From Candidatus Heimdallarchaeota archaeon (lineage in GTDB: Archaea > Asgardarchaeota > Heimdallarchaeia > JABLTI01), in contig JAGXNT010000088.1 in assembly GCA_019894765.1 (NCBI GenBank), positions 1-33,325 of the forward strand: a DNA stretch of 33,325 nucleotides, given 5' to 3'. The position numbers and the translations under genes are program-made. Within the stretch, counting starts at the first letter, position 1, and each line of letters opens with the position of its first letter. Shown one piece after another: positions 21,565 through 29,485 of this stretch. Below the pieces are notes generated by a model. The model did not search any database. It was not told the DNA's origin and worked only from the letters and a program-made list of their open reading frames with translations.

Positions 21565-22935
21565 ATGTTAGTTTATTGCATTAGTCATCGAACAAATGGC
21601 ATGATACGACCCAGGAGATATAGCGATTTGGCTTTAGCTGTCCAACTATTCCTAATTATTGGTGGTAGTGCTTATTTGGTATTAGTCTTTTTTGCCTTAT
21701 TTTATTTTCTTGGCACTATCAGTGGTAAGAAAGGAGTAATGCCAAAAAGACCAGTTAAAGATGATTATGAGCAACCCTTTGTTAGTATTATTGTTCCTAC
21801 ATATAATGAAGAAAGAAATATTGCACTATGTTTGCAATCTCTGAAAGAGTTGAATTATTCAAAATACGAAATAATCGTTTCTGATGGTGGGTCAACTGAT
21901 AGAACAATTGAAATGGCTAAAACATTTGTTGAGAAAGTAATAGTAGATGAAGTAGTACCTCCTGGTTGGGTTGGAAAGAACTGGGGATGCCATTTAGGTT
22001 ATAAAGAAGCAAAAGGGGAATACTTACTCTTTGTTGATGCCGATACAGAGCACACACCAGAATCACTCAAGCACTTTATTAAAGTGTCAATGGAAAGAAA
22101 TGCTGCATTAGTCAGTGTGTTTCCTTTTCAAAGAATTAAAAGCTGGTGGGAAAGCATTAATCCTGTGTTCTATTTTGCTTCCAATTTGACATATGGTGGA
22201 AGAAACAGCGTTAATAATCCTGATAAACAAAAAAATTATACTGCCTCAGGACAATACATGCTTTTTACACGCAAGGATTATGAGGCATTTGGTGGACACG
22301 AAGCATTAAAGGGTTCGATAGTTGAAGATCTTGCTTTAGCTCGAACTGTCAAAACAAAACTTCGTCGATTATTCTTCATTGACGGTACAAAATTAGTTTA
22401 TACTCGAATGTATCCTGATTCCCCAAAACAATGTTGGGATGGATGGAAAAAATGTCTTTTCCCAGGAACAAAACTAACTCCTCCAAAACAAATTACCGGA
22501 GCTTTATTGTGGTTTCTCTGGGGCATGTTTGCACCAGTAGTACTTGCATTAACAATTAGACAATATCTTATAATGCCCAATTTCCATTGGGCATATTTAC
22601 TTGTTGCATCGATTTTGTATCTAACCTGTGGTTCATCGGTCTTTATTTACTGGAATAAGAAAGGTGCACACCAGTGGGTTACCTATACTTTTTATCCCCT
22701 CGTATTCTTTATGTTCTGTTTCCTTTTAGGTTATTCTGCATTAGAATTGTTGATTACTAAAAAGACCACATGGCGTGGAAGAGTATATGAGCCAGACTTG
22801 TATGTCGGAACAAGATACAGGAATGGAGAACAATTCGTTGATGAAAATAGATTGGCCCAGTTAGAGACTGACATTGAAATTGAATTAAATGATCAAATTG
22901 ACTCGGAAGTAAATAGTATAAGCTTTGGCAAATAA
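21565..22935 (+). CDS. Membrane glycosyltransferase family 2 (CrtQ/HpnB-like)
   Basis: Processive-type or lipid-linked GT-A enzyme. An N-terminal membrane helix (about 23-50) is followed by the GT2 core: VSIIVPTYNEE, then VSDGGSTDRT, the metal-binding DxD as VDADTEHTPES (Asp158, Asp160), and the catalytic acid region IVEDLALARTVK. Three further hydrophobic helices follow from about 310 to 410. The order resembles CrtQ (glycosyl-carotenoid) and HpnB-like transferases, which glycosylate lipids at the membrane. The start at 21565 gives 12 extra residues before a second ATG at 21601 (MIRPRRYS), which may be the true start. The donor and acceptor are unknown; a surface lipid or lipid-linked glycan is likely. 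It precedes ftr by 165 bp on the same strand. Confidence 0.88.
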   Translation: MLVYCISHRTNGMIRPRRYSDLALAVQLFLIIGGSAYLVLVFFALFYFLGTISGKKGVMPKRPVKDDYEQPFVSIIVPTYNEERNIALCLQSLKELNYSKYEIIVSDGGSTDRTIEMAKTFVEKVIVDEVVPPGWVGKNWGCHLGYKEAKGEYLLFVDADTEHTPESLKHFIKVSMERNAALVSVFPFQRIKSWWESINPVFYFASNLTYGGRNSVNNPDKQKNYTASGQYMLFTRKDYEAFGGHEALKGSIVEDLALARTVKTKLRRLFFIDGTKLVYTRMYPDSPKQCWDGWKKCLFPGTKLTPPKQITGALLWFLWGMFAPVVLALTIRQYLIMPNFHWAYLLVASILYLTCGSSVFIYWNKKGAHQWVTYTFYPLVFFMFCFLLGYSALELLITKKTTWRGRVYEPDLYVGTRYRNGEQFVDENRLAQLETDIEIELNDQIDSEVNSISFGK

Positions 22936-23086
22936 TAATTCTTTAAAAATAGCTAATTAGAATTCCTGTTTTCTTTTTGTAGATTAGTAAAACTCAAGAG
23001 AAAAAATGTGTTTTACTCATACCTAATTCATTCTCATAATCCTAGCAAAATCTTTTTCAATAAGAATCAAACAGAAGAATAACAAC

Positions 23087-23090
23087 GAGG
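23087..23090 (+). promoter_or_regulatory. Shine-Dalgarno site deciding the ftr start
   Basis: GAGG (followed by T) ends ten bases before the ATG at 23101 and 13 before the ATG at 23104, favouring the first of the two adjacent ATGs. Confidence 0.55.
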
Positions 23091-23100
23091 TATCAAACTC

Positions 23101-24033
23101 ATGATGCTTGAAGGCGTGGAAATCGAAGACACATACTGTGAAGCATTTGAAGGGATTGTTGTTCGTTTAATGGTAACATTAAGAGATGAACAACTAATGC
23201 AATACACTGCTTCACAATGCACTGCTTTGCCCTCAGTAGTAGTTGGTCGAACAGAAGCTGGATTAGAGCGATGGATACGAGGAGACGAAACTCCTGATAA
23301 GAATCATGGTTTCATTACTCAAATATGGGGCGACTGGGATCCCGAAAACCCAGAAAAAAGTAAGAAGAAATTTTACAAAGAATTAGGATTAAGAATTAGA
23401 CAAGGTATTTTGGTTATTCCAACTACTACTGTTTTCAATGCACTAGAAACCAAGACTAAACTAGATTTAATGGAAAATGTTGGTCACTGTGGGGATGTCT
23501 ATCAATCTGAAACTGTTCTTTTCAATAGAAAGATGATAAAGATTCCATTGATGATGGGTGACTGGTTTATTGAACGAGAAGTTGGTTATCAGATTGGAGT
23601 GTCTGGTGGAAACATTTGGTTAATGTGTGATTCCGAAAAAACTGCCTTAAAAGCTGGTAAGCGGATCTTAAATGCATTAATAGATATTCCATATATCATC
23701 ACTCCATTTGCTATTTGTTCTGCTGGATCAAAAACTGTCTATGAAGATCAACCTCATCCTGATATTGGTCCAACAACTAATCATTCGTTTTGTCCAACTC
23801 TAAGAAATCAAATTGATGACAGCTTAGTTCCAGAGGGGGTTGAAAGTATACCTGAAATTATTATTAATGGTTTGAGTATGCAAGATGTGCGACATGCAAT
23901 GAAAATTGCAATAAAAGAAGCTGTCAAAGTCAAAGGAGTCTTGAAGATTTCAGCCGGTAATTTCGGTGGCACATTAGGAAAGCACAAAATCGAATTAATT
24001 GATTTATATAATGAAATTGTAAGAGAGAAGTAA
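23101..24033 (+). CDS. ftr: Formylmethanofuran:tetrahydromethanopterin formyltransferase
   Basis: Ftr moves the formyl group from formylmethanofuran to tetrahydromethanopterin in the methyl branch of the archaeal Wood-Ljungdahl pathway, or the reverse in C1 oxidation. The full-length match is clear: VEIEDTYCEAFEG at the start, TASQCTALPSVVVGRTEAG, the GFITQIWGD segment, RIRQGILVIPTTTVFNA, VGHCGDVYQSE, and a conserved ITPFAICSAGSKT. Near the C-terminus KISAGNFGGTLGKHKI matches the family's final motif. The length of 310 fits the usual about 300. It is cytosolic, normally a tetramer. No other C1-pathway gene lies in the window, so ftr is isolated here. Its presence is a strong archaeal marker, although some methylotrophic bacteria have the homologue FhcD. 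Confidence 0.95.
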   Translation: MMLEGVEIEDTYCEAFEGIVVRLMVTLRDEQLMQYTASQCTALPSVVVGRTEAGLERWIRGDETPDKNHGFITQIWGDWDPENPEKSKKKFYKELGLRIRQGILVIPTTTVFNALETKTKLDLMENVGHCGDVYQSETVLFNRKMIKIPLMMGDWFIEREVGYQIGVSGGNIWLMCDSEKTALKAGKRILNALIDIPYIITPFAICSAGSKTVYEDQPHPDIGPTTNHSFCPTLRNQIDDSLVPEGVESIPEIIINGLSMQDVRHAMKIAIKEAVKVKGVLKISAGNFGGTLGKHKIELIDLYNEIVREK

Positions 24034-24054
24034 TAATTTTCATATTATTTATTT

Positions 24055-25377
24055 TTATCTTATTTTCTTCGGAGAATATTCACTATCTCTTCCGAAAGTT
24101 TCTTCGCATATATTGTTTACTTCTTTAGCATATTTTGCATTAGCAAAAACATACATTCGCCAAAGATCTTCATATCCATCCTCTATTGATTTTATATCTG
24201 CAGAAGGATGAGGTCTAACATTTAATTGCACGATCTTCTTTTCTTTATTTTTGATGAATACTTCTGCTTCTTTCAAGGATGAAGAGCTTAAACAATGAAT
24301 AATAACATCAGCTTTGTTTATAGAATTCTTCTTAGTAATTTTTTGTAATCGATCAATTATCATATCTTCGACTTGTTCCCGTTCCGGTGTTGGAGGATTA
24401 AATTTCTTAATATATTCATCTCTACTTTTTCTGGAACTTAATGTCGCACTTGATAATACATATGCTCTTTTCAAGAGCTGACGATTCTCTACTCTCTCAA
24501 CTAATTTTCTAATGGGAGAATCTATTGGCTTCTGCTTTGGATAACCTTTTAAAAAATTAAACAAAGTCCAATCATTGAGGGTATAGAGAACATCTCGAGA
24601 TAATTGTCCATCTTTAACAGCTAATTCAACTGCTTTTGAAATCATTGCACCAGAAGAAAGTTTTGCATGATGGAAGTATACTCTTTCTGTAAGGAAATAT
24701 CTTAATCGCAATAAGTGTAAAACCTCTGATCGAGCATCAGAACGTTCCATACGATTTTTCACAAAATTAAGAACAAGTTTTCCATCCTCAACCAAGAAAT
24801 AATTGAAAACTCGGTTGTCATAATTCTTATTTATTCCAGTGTAGTAGCAATCTCTCCTAATATAATCCAGCAAATCAGCACAGATTGTGTCATTTATTAC
24901 TTGACCCTTCCAGGGTTCATCTCGAGATTTTATTGTTGGATCCTTTTGAGATAACATCTTCAAAATTTCATTCTTATAACCAAATTCTTCCAATAAATCT
25001 CCTAACTCGCCTTTAGAAAGCAATTGTCTGAAGTTTTCACTTTTATCGTGTCTTTCAAAGATTTTTCGTTCATCTTCAAAAGTATGACCATAAGGAACAT
25101 GAGTAATATCATGAACTATCCCTGCAATTGAGATGAGTTCTTCTGTTTCCTGATCTAAAGAATAACCATTTTGCTTGACGTTTTGCATAATTATTTTCGC
25201 TAAGAAACTCGTCCCTAAAGAATGATCAAATCTGGTATGAAGTGCTCCAGGATAAACTAAATAGGTAGTGCCAAGTTGTTTTACGCCACGCAATCTTTGA
25301 ACTTGTGAACAATCTATTACTCTTGCTTCATTCTCACTGAATTTAATGTCACCGTGCACAGGATCTCTAACAATCAA
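24055..25377 (-). CDS. HD-domain (dNTPase/SAMHD1-like) phosphohydrolase, 440 aa
   Basis: Begins DPVHGDIKFSENEARVID like deoxynucleoside triphosphate triphosphohydrolases and the YdhJ/SAMHD1 group. Metal ligands are recognisable: His52 in TRFDHSLGTS, the HD pair His89-Asp90 in IVHDITHVPYGHTFE, and Asp168 in ADLLDYIRRDCYYTG. The Arg/Tyr after this (YIRRDCYY) matches SAMHD1-type sequence. The C-terminal about 180 residues are a helical and beta extension, possibly regulatory. Expected activity is hydrolysis of dNTPs or another nucleotide. The start is TTG at 25377, supported by GGGGTG seven bases upstream. It is divergent from the SLOG-wHTH operon with a 146-bp shared region. It could be housekeeping nucleotide control or part of a nucleotide-signalling system. 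Confidence 0.85.
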   Translation of the reverse strand: MIVRDPVHGDIKFSENEARVIDCSQVQRLRGVKQLGTTYLVYPGALHTRFDHSLGTSFLAKIIMQNVKQNGYSLDQETEELISIAGIVHDITHVPYGHTFEDERKIFERHDKSENFRQLLSKGELGDLLEEFGYKNEILKMLSQKDPTIKSRDEPWKGQVINDTICADLLDYIRRDCYYTGINKNYDNRVFNYFLVEDGKLVLNFVKNRMERSDARSEVLHLLRLRYFLTERVYFHHAKLSSGAMISKAVELAVKDGQLSRDVLYTLNDWTLFNFLKGYPKQKPIDSPIRKLVERVENRQLLKRAYVLSSATLSSRKSRDEYIKKFNPPTPEREQVEDMIIDRLQKITKKNSINKADVIIHCLSSSSLKEAEVFIKNKEKKIVQLNVRPHPSADIKSIEDGYEDLWRMYVFANAKYAKEVNNICEETFGRDSEYSPKKIR

Positions 25378-25400
25378 ATTTTACACCCCGAAAAGAAAAT

Positions 25401-25421
25401 ACTAAGTCTTTTAAGACAAGT
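25401..25421. promoter_or_regulatory. Imperfect palindrome, candidate operator
   Basis: GTCTT-TT-AAGAC is a perfect five-base inverted repeat, extended by ACT and AGT on either side with mismatched bases between. It lies in the divergent region between the HD phosphohydrolase and the SLOG-wHTH operon. It could be an operator for the winged-helix domain of the neighbouring protein; this is inference. Confidence 0.35.
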
Positions 25422-25523
25422 AATTCCTTCATCAACTATTAATGAATTGTCCTTATAATTCTATCATATAGATAATTTAGTGGCATCGAAAGATAAAAAA
25501 AAGCTGAAACTTGTTTACTATCC

Positions 25524-26393
25524 ATGAGAAAGCTTCAGATTGCTGTTGTTGGCAGTAAAAACCTAGATATGAATAATGAACATGACAAATCAGCTTGGGA
25601 TTTTTCATACAAATTAGGTTTTGCTCTTGGAAGAACAATGAACATCGTTGTAATTGTTAGTGGAAAAACTGGCGTTGCAGAAGCTATTACAAAAGGTGTG
25701 AATGATGCTGGGGGGATGTCAGCAAATATTCTTCCAGGAAATTACAAGGAAGAAGGAAATGAATTATCTCATTTTAATCTTGCATGTACCTTGCCTGGTA
25801 ATGAGCATAGTTGGCCATTAATTTATTCTGCTGATTGCTTAATAGCTATAGGTGGAGGAACCGAAACCGGTATACAAATCTCACTTGCAGTTGATTTAGG
25901 ATTGCATGTTGTGATTTTCTCAAAAGCTGGTGGTGTTTCTGCTTCGGTGTTTACCTCTCTTGAACCAACATTCCAGAAAATGAGGTCTTCTCAATTAGTG
26001 TTTCTGGTAGATGATGAAGTAGAAGCTTTAGATAGAGCAAAACAATTTGCTTCAGATCGAGCAAAAAAAGAGAAAAGAATTGAAGATAAAAGTAGAATTG
26101 AATTACCTGCTCATTTAGAATTAATATCAAATAGAAATAAATTAGCTATCATAAACGCTTTAATTACCAGGAAAACTCTTTCTCCACAAGAATTATCGGA
26201 TTTACTGAAAATACCACTTGCTATTGTTCAGGCATATTTGGAAGAATTGGATAGTCATGAAATGGTTTTAGCGAAAAAAACTATAGCAGAGGAGCATCTA
26301 TTTAGTATTAATATGGATAATCAATTTGTAAAAAAGCTGGTTGACTTGATAGTCTTTACGCAACCTAAAGAAGAAGAAGATGTGAGGGAGTAA
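25524..26393 (+). CDS. SLOG (LOG/TIGR00725-like) protein fused to a winged helix
   Basis: Residues 1-175 are a Rossmann-like SLOG domain: IAVVGSKNL at the start, GVAEAITKGVNDAGG, then the nucleotide-binding IAIGGGTETGIQISLAV (about 108-123), equivalent to the P/G-G-G-x-G-T-x-x-E motif of LOG phosphoribohydrolases but with TETG in place of the usual GT-x-x-E. Residues about 203-265 form an ArsR-like winged helix (RNKLAIINALITRKTLSPQELSDLLKI...). The combination suggests a nucleotide-sensing transcription regulator rather than a cytokinin-type LOG enzyme. It starts the three-gene operon with 3- and 6-base gaps to the next genes. No ribosome site is clear, so it may be leaderless. What it binds is unknown. 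Confidence 0.82.
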   Translation: MRKLQIAVVGSKNLDMNNEHDKSAWDFSYKLGFALGRTMNIVVIVSGKTGVAEAITKGVNDAGGMSANILPGNYKEEGNELSHFNLACTLPGNEHSWPLIYSADCLIAIGGGTETGIQISLAVDLGLHVVIFSKAGGVSASVFTSLEPTFQKMRSSQLVFLVDDEVEALDRAKQFASDRAKKEKRIEDKSRIELPAHLELISNRNKLAIINALITRKTLSPQELSDLLKIPLAIVQAYLEELDSHEMVLAKKTIAEEHLFSINMDNQFVKKLVDLIVFTQPKEEEDVRE

Positions 26394-26396
26394 AAA

Positions 26397-27095
26397 ATGA
26401 AAATACTAGTATTCGCTTCATGTAGTAAAAGAAAATCGATTTCATATCCTACTGAACCTATTTGTAAAGAGATTATTATGAAGGGTATGAAAGATTCATT
26501 TGTTGAACGATTTCCAGAAAAACGCACAGCAAGGGACTTATACCGTGGGTCTCTAAACATTAGCATAAATTCTGCTGTTAATCAATTGAGGGATTTCTTT
26601 GATGTTAGTTATTACATTGTGTCAGCTGGTTTTGGTATTGTTGAAGAAAACGAATTTGTCCCACCATACAACTGCGCCTTCTCACTAATGACTAAAGAAG
26701 AAATAATAGAAAGAGCAAGAGTACTCATGATTCCAGATGATTTTCAAGAAATTGTTGATAAGGAAAAACCAGATCTAATGTATCTTGCACTTGGGAAAAC
26801 ATATCTCCTAGCATTAGGTGAATGGGACAGGGATTTGCCATGCAAAACAATAGCTTTTACAGAATCAGTTTCAAAAGAAGTAATAACATTACCTGCGGAT
26901 CATATAGCGGTTCAAGAAGCAATACATTTAGGCTTAGGTCCTATTCATGGTGTAGTAGGATACAAGGGTGATTTGTTGCTTTTGACAACTCGCTTTGTGA
27001 AAAACCAAAGGAATCCTGAGAAAGCATTGTTAGAGTTATTAGAAACTCCAGATGATCTTGTGCAAATGATTGATATGCTTAGAAAAATAGACTAG
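26397..27095 (+). CDS. DUF6884/YaaA-like protein, 232 aa
   Basis: Starts LVFASCSKRKS, the family's N-terminal strand with Cys9-Ser-x-Arg/Lys, and contains YIVSAGFGIV and the PPYNC turn. These features resemble DUF6884 and the YaaA (peroxide-stress) superfamily. Members are often associated with nucleic acid modification or with DNA damage protection, but the chemistry is not established. It is soluble. The ATG is three bases after the stop of the SLOG-wHTH gene, so translation is likely coupled. The C-terminal part (QEAIHLGLGPIHGVVG and later ALLELLETPDDLVQMID) is helical and specific to this protein as far as I can see. Its placement suggests a role with the regulator and the nucleotidyltransferase. 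Confidence 0.7.
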   Translation: MKILVFASCSKRKSISYPTEPICKEIIMKGMKDSFVERFPEKRTARDLYRGSLNISINSAVNQLRDFFDVSYYIVSAGFGIVEENEFVPPYNCAFSLMTKEEIIERARVLMIPDDFQEIVDKEKPDLMYLALGKTYLLALGEWDRDLPCKTIAFTESVSKEVITLPADHIAVQEAIHLGLGPIHGVVGYKGDLLLLTTRFVKNQRNPEKALLELLETPDDLVQMIDMLRKID

Positions 27096-27101
27096 TAATG
27101 A

Positions 27102-27521
27102 ATGGGTTTTGAGATGAATATTGAATTTGGAAATCTAAATTATAGATTTAAAAAGAAACCATTACTTGTGGGAGGAAAAGCAATGGAATTTTACGGATTG
27201 CGAAAAGCAGGGGAGGATATTGATTTTATAGTAACAAAAGACGATTATGATCAATTAGCAAAACAGTATCCAAATAATCTGAAAAATATTTTTGGTGATA
27301 AAGGTGTATGTGTAATTAATTTCGAGATTTGGAAATCAATTCGATGGCATGTATATGAGGAATTAATTCATAATGCTATAGAAGAAAATGACTACCTAGT
27401 AATTTCGTTGGAAAAATTACTTTTATTGAAAGCTTTAGCAATGTCTATTCCAAAATATCATGATGATTTAGAGCTTATTGTAGCTAAAATATCAAAAACT
27501 AAAACTGAACCAAAAAAGTAA
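27102..27521 (+). CDS. Minimal nucleotidyltransferase-like protein, 139 aa
   Basis: Small protein with the core of a DNA polymerase-beta-type nucleotidyltransferase: LLVGGKAMEFYGLRKAGEDIDFIV gives the GG pair (24-25) and the D-x-D carboxylates (Asp39, Asp41). The third carboxylate strand is not obvious; INFEIWKS could supply Glu. Such domains occur in AbiEii/MNT toxins, tRNA nucleotidyltransferases and sugar nucleotide enzymes. A helix near the C-terminus, VISLEKLLLLKALA, is typical of the AbiEii-like group. Starts are possible at 27102 or 27114 (MNIEFGN). It ends the operon, six bases after the DUF6884 stop. The partner or target is unknown. Confidence 0.72.
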   Translation: MGFEMNIEFGNLNYRFKKKPLLVGGKAMEFYGLRKAGEDIDFIVTKDDYDQLAKQYPNNLKNIFGDKGVCVINFEIWKSIRWHVYEELIHNAIEENDYLVISLEKLLLLKALAMSIPKYHDDLELIVAKISKTKTEPKK

Positions 27522-27653
27522 TTATTTACCAATAATTTATTCAATCACTATTTTTCTATTATTAGATATAAGACAGGCAAGTGGAAAACTAATTTTTAAC
27601 TTAAAATTAATTAAGTAGAACACAAATAAACAGTAAATTAAAACATTGAAGAG

Positions 27654-29015
27654 TTGTTCTTATTGTCACTAGAAAAAGCATTTGAATTAATCGAAAAACG
27701 AAAGGATGTAGCAATAAAAGATTTGGCTGAGTTTATTGCGATAGCTTCTGTTTCTGCAAAAAAAGAATTTCTTGTGGAAGCAGCTGAGTTTTCAGCAAAA
27801 CTTCTCAAAGAGAATGGTTTTGAAACTAAAATACATGAAACTGCTGGAGGACCTGTGGTTACCGGATTAATGGATGTTGGAGCCAAACGAACCTTAATGT
27901 TCTATGACCATGCAGATGTTCAACCTGCAGAACCATTTGAATTGTGGGATTCCCCTCCCTTTGAATTAAGTATTAGAGAAGGTAGAATGTATGGTAGAGG
28001 AACTGCAGACAACAAAGATGAGATTGTTTGTAGAATCCATGCTGTGAGAGCTTGGTTAGATGCAGGATTAGAACTTCCATGCAACATTAAATTTGTAATA
28101 GAAACAGAGGAAGAAAGCAGTAGTAAAAATCTCACTGACTATGTTGAGAAGGATATGGATTTCTTCAAAAATGTTGATGGTTGTATATGGGAGTTCGGTG
28201 GAAGCAATAGAGAAGGGTTCCAAGAATTTATCTTAGGAGTAAAGGGTATTCTTTACGTTCAATTATCAGTAAAACAAATGACTATTGATTCCCATTCAGC
28301 AAGTGCTACACATTTACCAAATGCTGCTGAAAGACTTATGCATGCAGTAAATTCTCTCAAGGACAAACAAGGTAGGATACTTATTCCGGAATTTTACGAT
28401 GATATAGAAGTCATAACAAACGAAGAATCAGAAGTAATCAACAATTACAATTTCTATCCTGAAGAAATGAAGGAACACTATGGTTTGGAAGAATTTCGTT
28501 TTGGAATGAATAATGAAGAAGCAAAAAATGCTTACTTCACAAAACCAACATGTAACATTTGTGGGATAACTGCTGGGTATCAAGGCGAAGGCGGAAAAAC
28601 TGTCATTCCCAAAGAAGCATCTGTGAAAATTGATTTTCGATTAGTTAAAAATCAAGATCCGGATAAAATCCTCAAAAACTTACGAAAATACTTCGATGAT
28701 AATGGTTTCACAGATGTGAAAGTTGATTGGTCAAATGGTTATCCACCATCCAAGACATACGTCAATGACGATTTTGTGAAACTCTGTCAAAGAGCAAATA
28801 TGAGAATTTACAATCATGAAGCAGCAGTTCAATCAACTTCTGGTGGTTCTGGTCCGATGTATCTTTTTGGTGATCATATGCCTGTTGTTTCTTTAGGTTG
28901 TGGTCATGCCAATACCAATGCTCATGCTCCAAATGAGAATATCAACGTTGCTGACTTCATCGATGGAATGAAAATGATTATCACAGTCATTGATGAATTC
29001 AAAAATTGGAAATAA
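27654..29015 (+). CDS. M20-family metallopeptidase (ArgE/DapE/CNDP-like), 453 aa
   Basis: Di-zinc hydrolase. Metal and catalytic features: His86-x-Asp88 in FYDHADVQP, then WDSPPFELSIREGRMYGRGTADNKDE with bridging Asp119, then the general-base cluster ETEEESSS (Glu152-154). The dimerisation domain carries SHSASATHLPNA and SVKIDFRLVKNQDPD. The last ligand His is in NTNAHAPNENI. It probably cleaves a dipeptide or acyl-amino acid; family members include carnosinase-like CNDP and succinyl-diaminopimelate desuccinylases, so the substrate is open. The start is a TTG: 27654 or 27663, the latter nine bases after GAAGAG, which looks better. It is convergent with the cupin gene; a hairpin at 29019-29048 separates them. 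Confidence 0.88.
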   Translation: MFLLSLEKAFELIEKRKDVAIKDLAEFIAIASVSAKKEFLVEAAEFSAKLLKENGFETKIHETAGGPVVTGLMDVGAKRTLMFYDHADVQPAEPFELWDSPPFELSIREGRMYGRGTADNKDEIVCRIHAVRAWLDAGLELPCNIKFVIETEEESSSKNLTDYVEKDMDFFKNVDGCIWEFGGSNREGFQEFILGVKGILYVQLSVKQMTIDSHSASATHLPNAAERLMHAVNSLKDKQGRILIPEFYDDIEVITNEESEVINNYNFYPEEMKEHYGLEEFRFGMNNEEAKNAYFTKPTCNICGITAGYQGEGGKTVIPKEASVKIDFRLVKNQDPDKILKNLRKYFDDNGFTDVKVDWSNGYPPSKTYVNDDFVKLCQRANMRIYNHEAAVQSTSGGSGPMYLFGDHMPVVSLGCGHANTNAHAPNENINVADFIDGMKMIITVIDEFKNWK

Positions 29016-29018
29016 GAA

Positions 29019-29061
29019 ATGATGAATAGATAGTTTCTATTTCATCATATCAATCTTTTTT
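29019..29061. terminator. Hairpin between convergent M20 and cupin genes
   Basis: ATGATGAA (29019-29026) pairs perfectly with TTCATCAT (29041-29048). TAGA and TCTA extend the stem past a one-base bulge, leaving a TAGTT loop. T6-7 follows on the plus strand at 29056-29062, and the minus strand is T-rich on the other side. It can serve both convergent genes. Confidence 0.55.
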
Positions 29062-29400
29062 TAGAAGCGGAATAACACAAATGAATTTGAGAATTTTAGA
29101 ACCAGTGTTTTCATAACCATGCTTTTCATCTGGAGGGACATAAATGGAATCAGTTGCTTTTACTTTGGTTCTAGTCCCATCTTCTGAAATTAACTCACAT
29201 TCACCTTGAACAATGTAAATTTCATGTTCTTCTGGATGACCATGCATCCCAATATTCGCTCCAGGTTCTAATGTGAATAATCGCATTGCAAAACGAGGGG
29301 CTCCTTGTTCTTTACTAATTAACCATTGAATTGATGTTTTGGTTGATCCATAACTTGTGACTAGTTCACTTTTAATAGATTTCATTTCTCGAATTATCAT
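29050..29400 (-). CDS. Cupin-domain protein, 116 aa
   Basis: Single cupin barrel. Motif 1 is GANIGMHGHPEEHE with His53, His55 and Glu60, preceded by Gly47 at the expected spacing. Motif 2 is VPPDEKHGYENTG with His94. These four residues bind a divalent metal in the family. Cupins of this short type act as isomerases, dioxygenases or metal-dependent regulators; the substrate cannot be told. It is soluble, with no fused DNA-binding domain. The start is ATG at 29400. It lies between the M20 peptidase (convergent) and hppA, which is upstream on the same strand but separated by a strong terminator. Confidence 0.88.
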   Translation of the reverse strand: MIIREMKSIKSELVTSYGSTKTSIQWLISKEQGAPRFAMRLFTLEPGANIGMHGHPEEHEIYIVQGECELISEDGTRTKVKATDSIYVPPDEKHGYENTGSKILKFICVIPLLKKD

Positions 29401-29441
29401 ATGTTAAAGCTCCTTCGTAAAATTTTATCTTCCAATTATGC

Positions 29442-29485
29442 AAAAAAAAAAAATGGGTATAGGATTATTTGTATTCTAATCCTAT
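29442..29485 (-). terminator. Textbook hairpin/poly-T terminator of hppA
   Basis: ATAGGATTA (29459-29467) and TAATCCTAT (29477-29485) form a perfect 9-bp stem with a nine-base loop. On the minus strand a run of 12 T (29442-29453 as A on plus) follows five bases later. The stem includes the hppA TAG stop at 29482. This looks like a bacterial-style intrinsic terminator. Confidence 0.75.

Noticed and set aside
24034..24054. AT palindrome between ftr and the HD gene
   Set aside because: Its stem of about five A/T pairs is too weak to separate from base composition.
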